Source of the DNA: Planctomycetota bacterium
GTDB taxonomy: Bacteria > Planctomycetota > UBA1135 > GCA-002686595
Assembly: GCA_020853575.1 (NCBI GenBank)
Contig: JADYYP010000062.1
Span: 1 to 64,000 of the forward strand
DNA: 64,000 bases
Direction: 5' to 3'
Shown piece after piece: positions 63,223 through 64,000 of this stretch (position 1 is the stretch's first letter; each line of letters opens with the position of its first letter). Made by a program: the position numbers and the translations under genes. The notes under the pieces are model-generated. The model saw nothing but the letters and a program-made list of their open reading frames with translations, was not told the DNA's origin and did not search any database.

Positions 63223-64000
63223 ATGGGACGCATTGGACGAGCGCTGTCGAGTGCGATCGCGAGCTGCGCGCTGGCGCTGGGCGCGCTCGCGCAGGCTCCA
63301 CGCGAGCTGCTGCGGGACTGTGCTCCCGACAGGCTGAAGACGACGCTCGTCGAGCTACGGCGCTGGGGAACGGTCGGCCTCGAGGAGTGCATCGCGCTCT
63401 CCGTGCGCGGGCAATTCGAAGCGACGCCGGCGGGCCACGAGGTCGCGCGCGCGACGCTGCGCGAGCAGTGGAGCACGTGCATGTCGATGCTGCGCTCCAA
63501 ACAGGCCGAGCCGCTCTCGACCGGCGACCTCGCGCGCGTGCTCGCCTTGATCGGTGCGGTGGGCACGCTCGAGGACCTGCCGCTCGCCGTGGAATTCGCA
63601 GCGACCTGGCCGCCGGACGAAGTCGAGCTCGACATCCAGCAAGCGACACTGGCCGAAGCGGCGACGCGCGAGCTCGCGCTGGCGATCTCGGGCGTCCTCG
63701 CACGCACCTCCGCGCGCTTCCCGAGTCTCGAGGACGTCGTCGGACGTTGCCCGGGACTGGCCACGGGCGCCGTGATCGACGCGTTCGCGCGTTGCGAGCG
63801 ACGCGAAGCACTGGCGGCCCTGGCCCGCGCGCTCCCGAGTGCGACCGAGCACGCCTCGCAGATCGTGTCCGCGATCTCGCGTGCAGCGCGGCGCGTCGCG
63901 GCACCGCACGACGCAGCGACACTGCGCGCCGTGCGCGCGCTCCTCGATCAGCCACAACGCTCCGGATTCCGCGAGGCCCTGATCTGCGTCGGTTGGCTCG
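63223..64000 (+). CDS. Hypothetical exported helical protein (partial, runs off window)
   Basis: The ATG at 63223, five bases after the PilX-like stop, opens a frame without stop to the window end (259 codons). The first 24 residues (MGRIGRALSSAIASCALALG then ALAQA) look like a signal peptide. The rest is entirely helical and Ala/Arg/Leu/Glu-rich, with regular repeats (TLVELRRWGTVGLEECIAL, DLARVLALIGAVGTLEDLPL, AVRALLDQPQRSGFREALI), similar to HEAT or TPR-like solenoids. No family is assigned. Position suggests a role with the pseudopilin genes, possibly as an accessory secretin or pilus factor. Confidence 0.6.
   Translation, partial: MGRIGRALSSAIASCALALGALAQAPRELLRDCAPDRLKTTLVELRRWGTVGLEECIALSVRGQFEATPAGHEVARATLREQWSTCMSMLRSKQAEPLSTGDLARVLALIGAVGTLEDLPLAVEFAATWPPDEVELDIQQATLAEAATRELALAISGVLARTSARFPSLEDVVGRCPGLATGAVIDAFARCERREALAALARALPSATEHASQIVSAISRAARRVAAPHDAATLRAVRALLDQPQRSGFREALICVGWL

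Overview
The window is very GC-rich and looks like chromosomal DNA of a planctomycete (phylum Planctomycetota), probably a free-living lineage. The pointers are a PSD1/DUF1549-DUF1553 haem protein next to a Tat-exported DUF1501 protein, a cytochrome with a YHS-like tail, a formylglycine-type sulfatase, a DUF1570-type protease, and an FG-GAP secreted protein with a Cys-bearing C-terminal domain. I saw no rRNA, confident tRNA, CRISPR array, insertion sequence or integrase. Gene order reads as ordinary chromosome, densely packed, with many ATGA/GTGA stop-start overlaps.

Layout. 1-7.4 kb: end of a probable radical-SAM gene, a small membrane protein, a Rossmann reductase, then a leftward three-gene operon (PSD1, DUF1501, cytochrome-YHS). 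7.5-13.2 kb: LOG-family hydrolase and two sulfotransferase-like genes leftward, then an ECF sigma factor coupled to a VWA (YfbK-type) membrane protein. 13.2-18.1 kb: sulfatase, signalling protein with a Cys4 tail, redoxin/cytochrome/copper-monooxygenase-like fusion, tandem-PilZ protein. 18.4-26.6 kb: CLC channel, single-chain glycine dehydrogenase, a peroxiredoxin with an in-frame TGA at its peroxidatic position, and a CHASE/PAS histidine kinase. 26.6-40.4 kb: GspE-N-domain protein, DUF5916-type outer-membrane protein, isoaspartyl dipeptidase, FG-GAP protein, uracil phosphoribosyltransferase, aminotransferase, two unknowns, ParA and MinD/FlhG-type ATPases, pyruvate kinase. 40.8-53.8 kb: a 35-residue membrane peptide, Met-rich secreted protein with protease and DUF309 partner, pyroglutamyl peptidase, a coiled-coil lipoprotein, and an AtuA / AtuA-C / phosphate acyltransferase / ABC exporter cluster. 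53.9-59 kb: a triple-repeat Cys protein, a zinc/manganese uptake operon that includes its own porin, and a Cys-rich lipoprotein. 59.2-64 kb: MFS transporter and a pseudopilin cluster.

The most notable observation is the peroxiredoxin at 23467-23967. Its only stop inside an otherwise intact frame is a TGA exactly where the catalytic cysteine belongs, and a hairpin with the geometry of a bacterial SECIS element follows it. This indicates a selenocysteine enzyme. If correct, the genome should also carry selA, selB, selC and selD, none of which lie here.

A second general observation is a recurring -10 box of the form (G/C)(G/C)TANNNT, typically GCTAGAAT or GCTAGGAT. It lies only 6-10 bases upstream of many start codons, including GTG starts, which implies that many genes here are transcribed leaderless or nearly so. 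I used this box to choose several starts.
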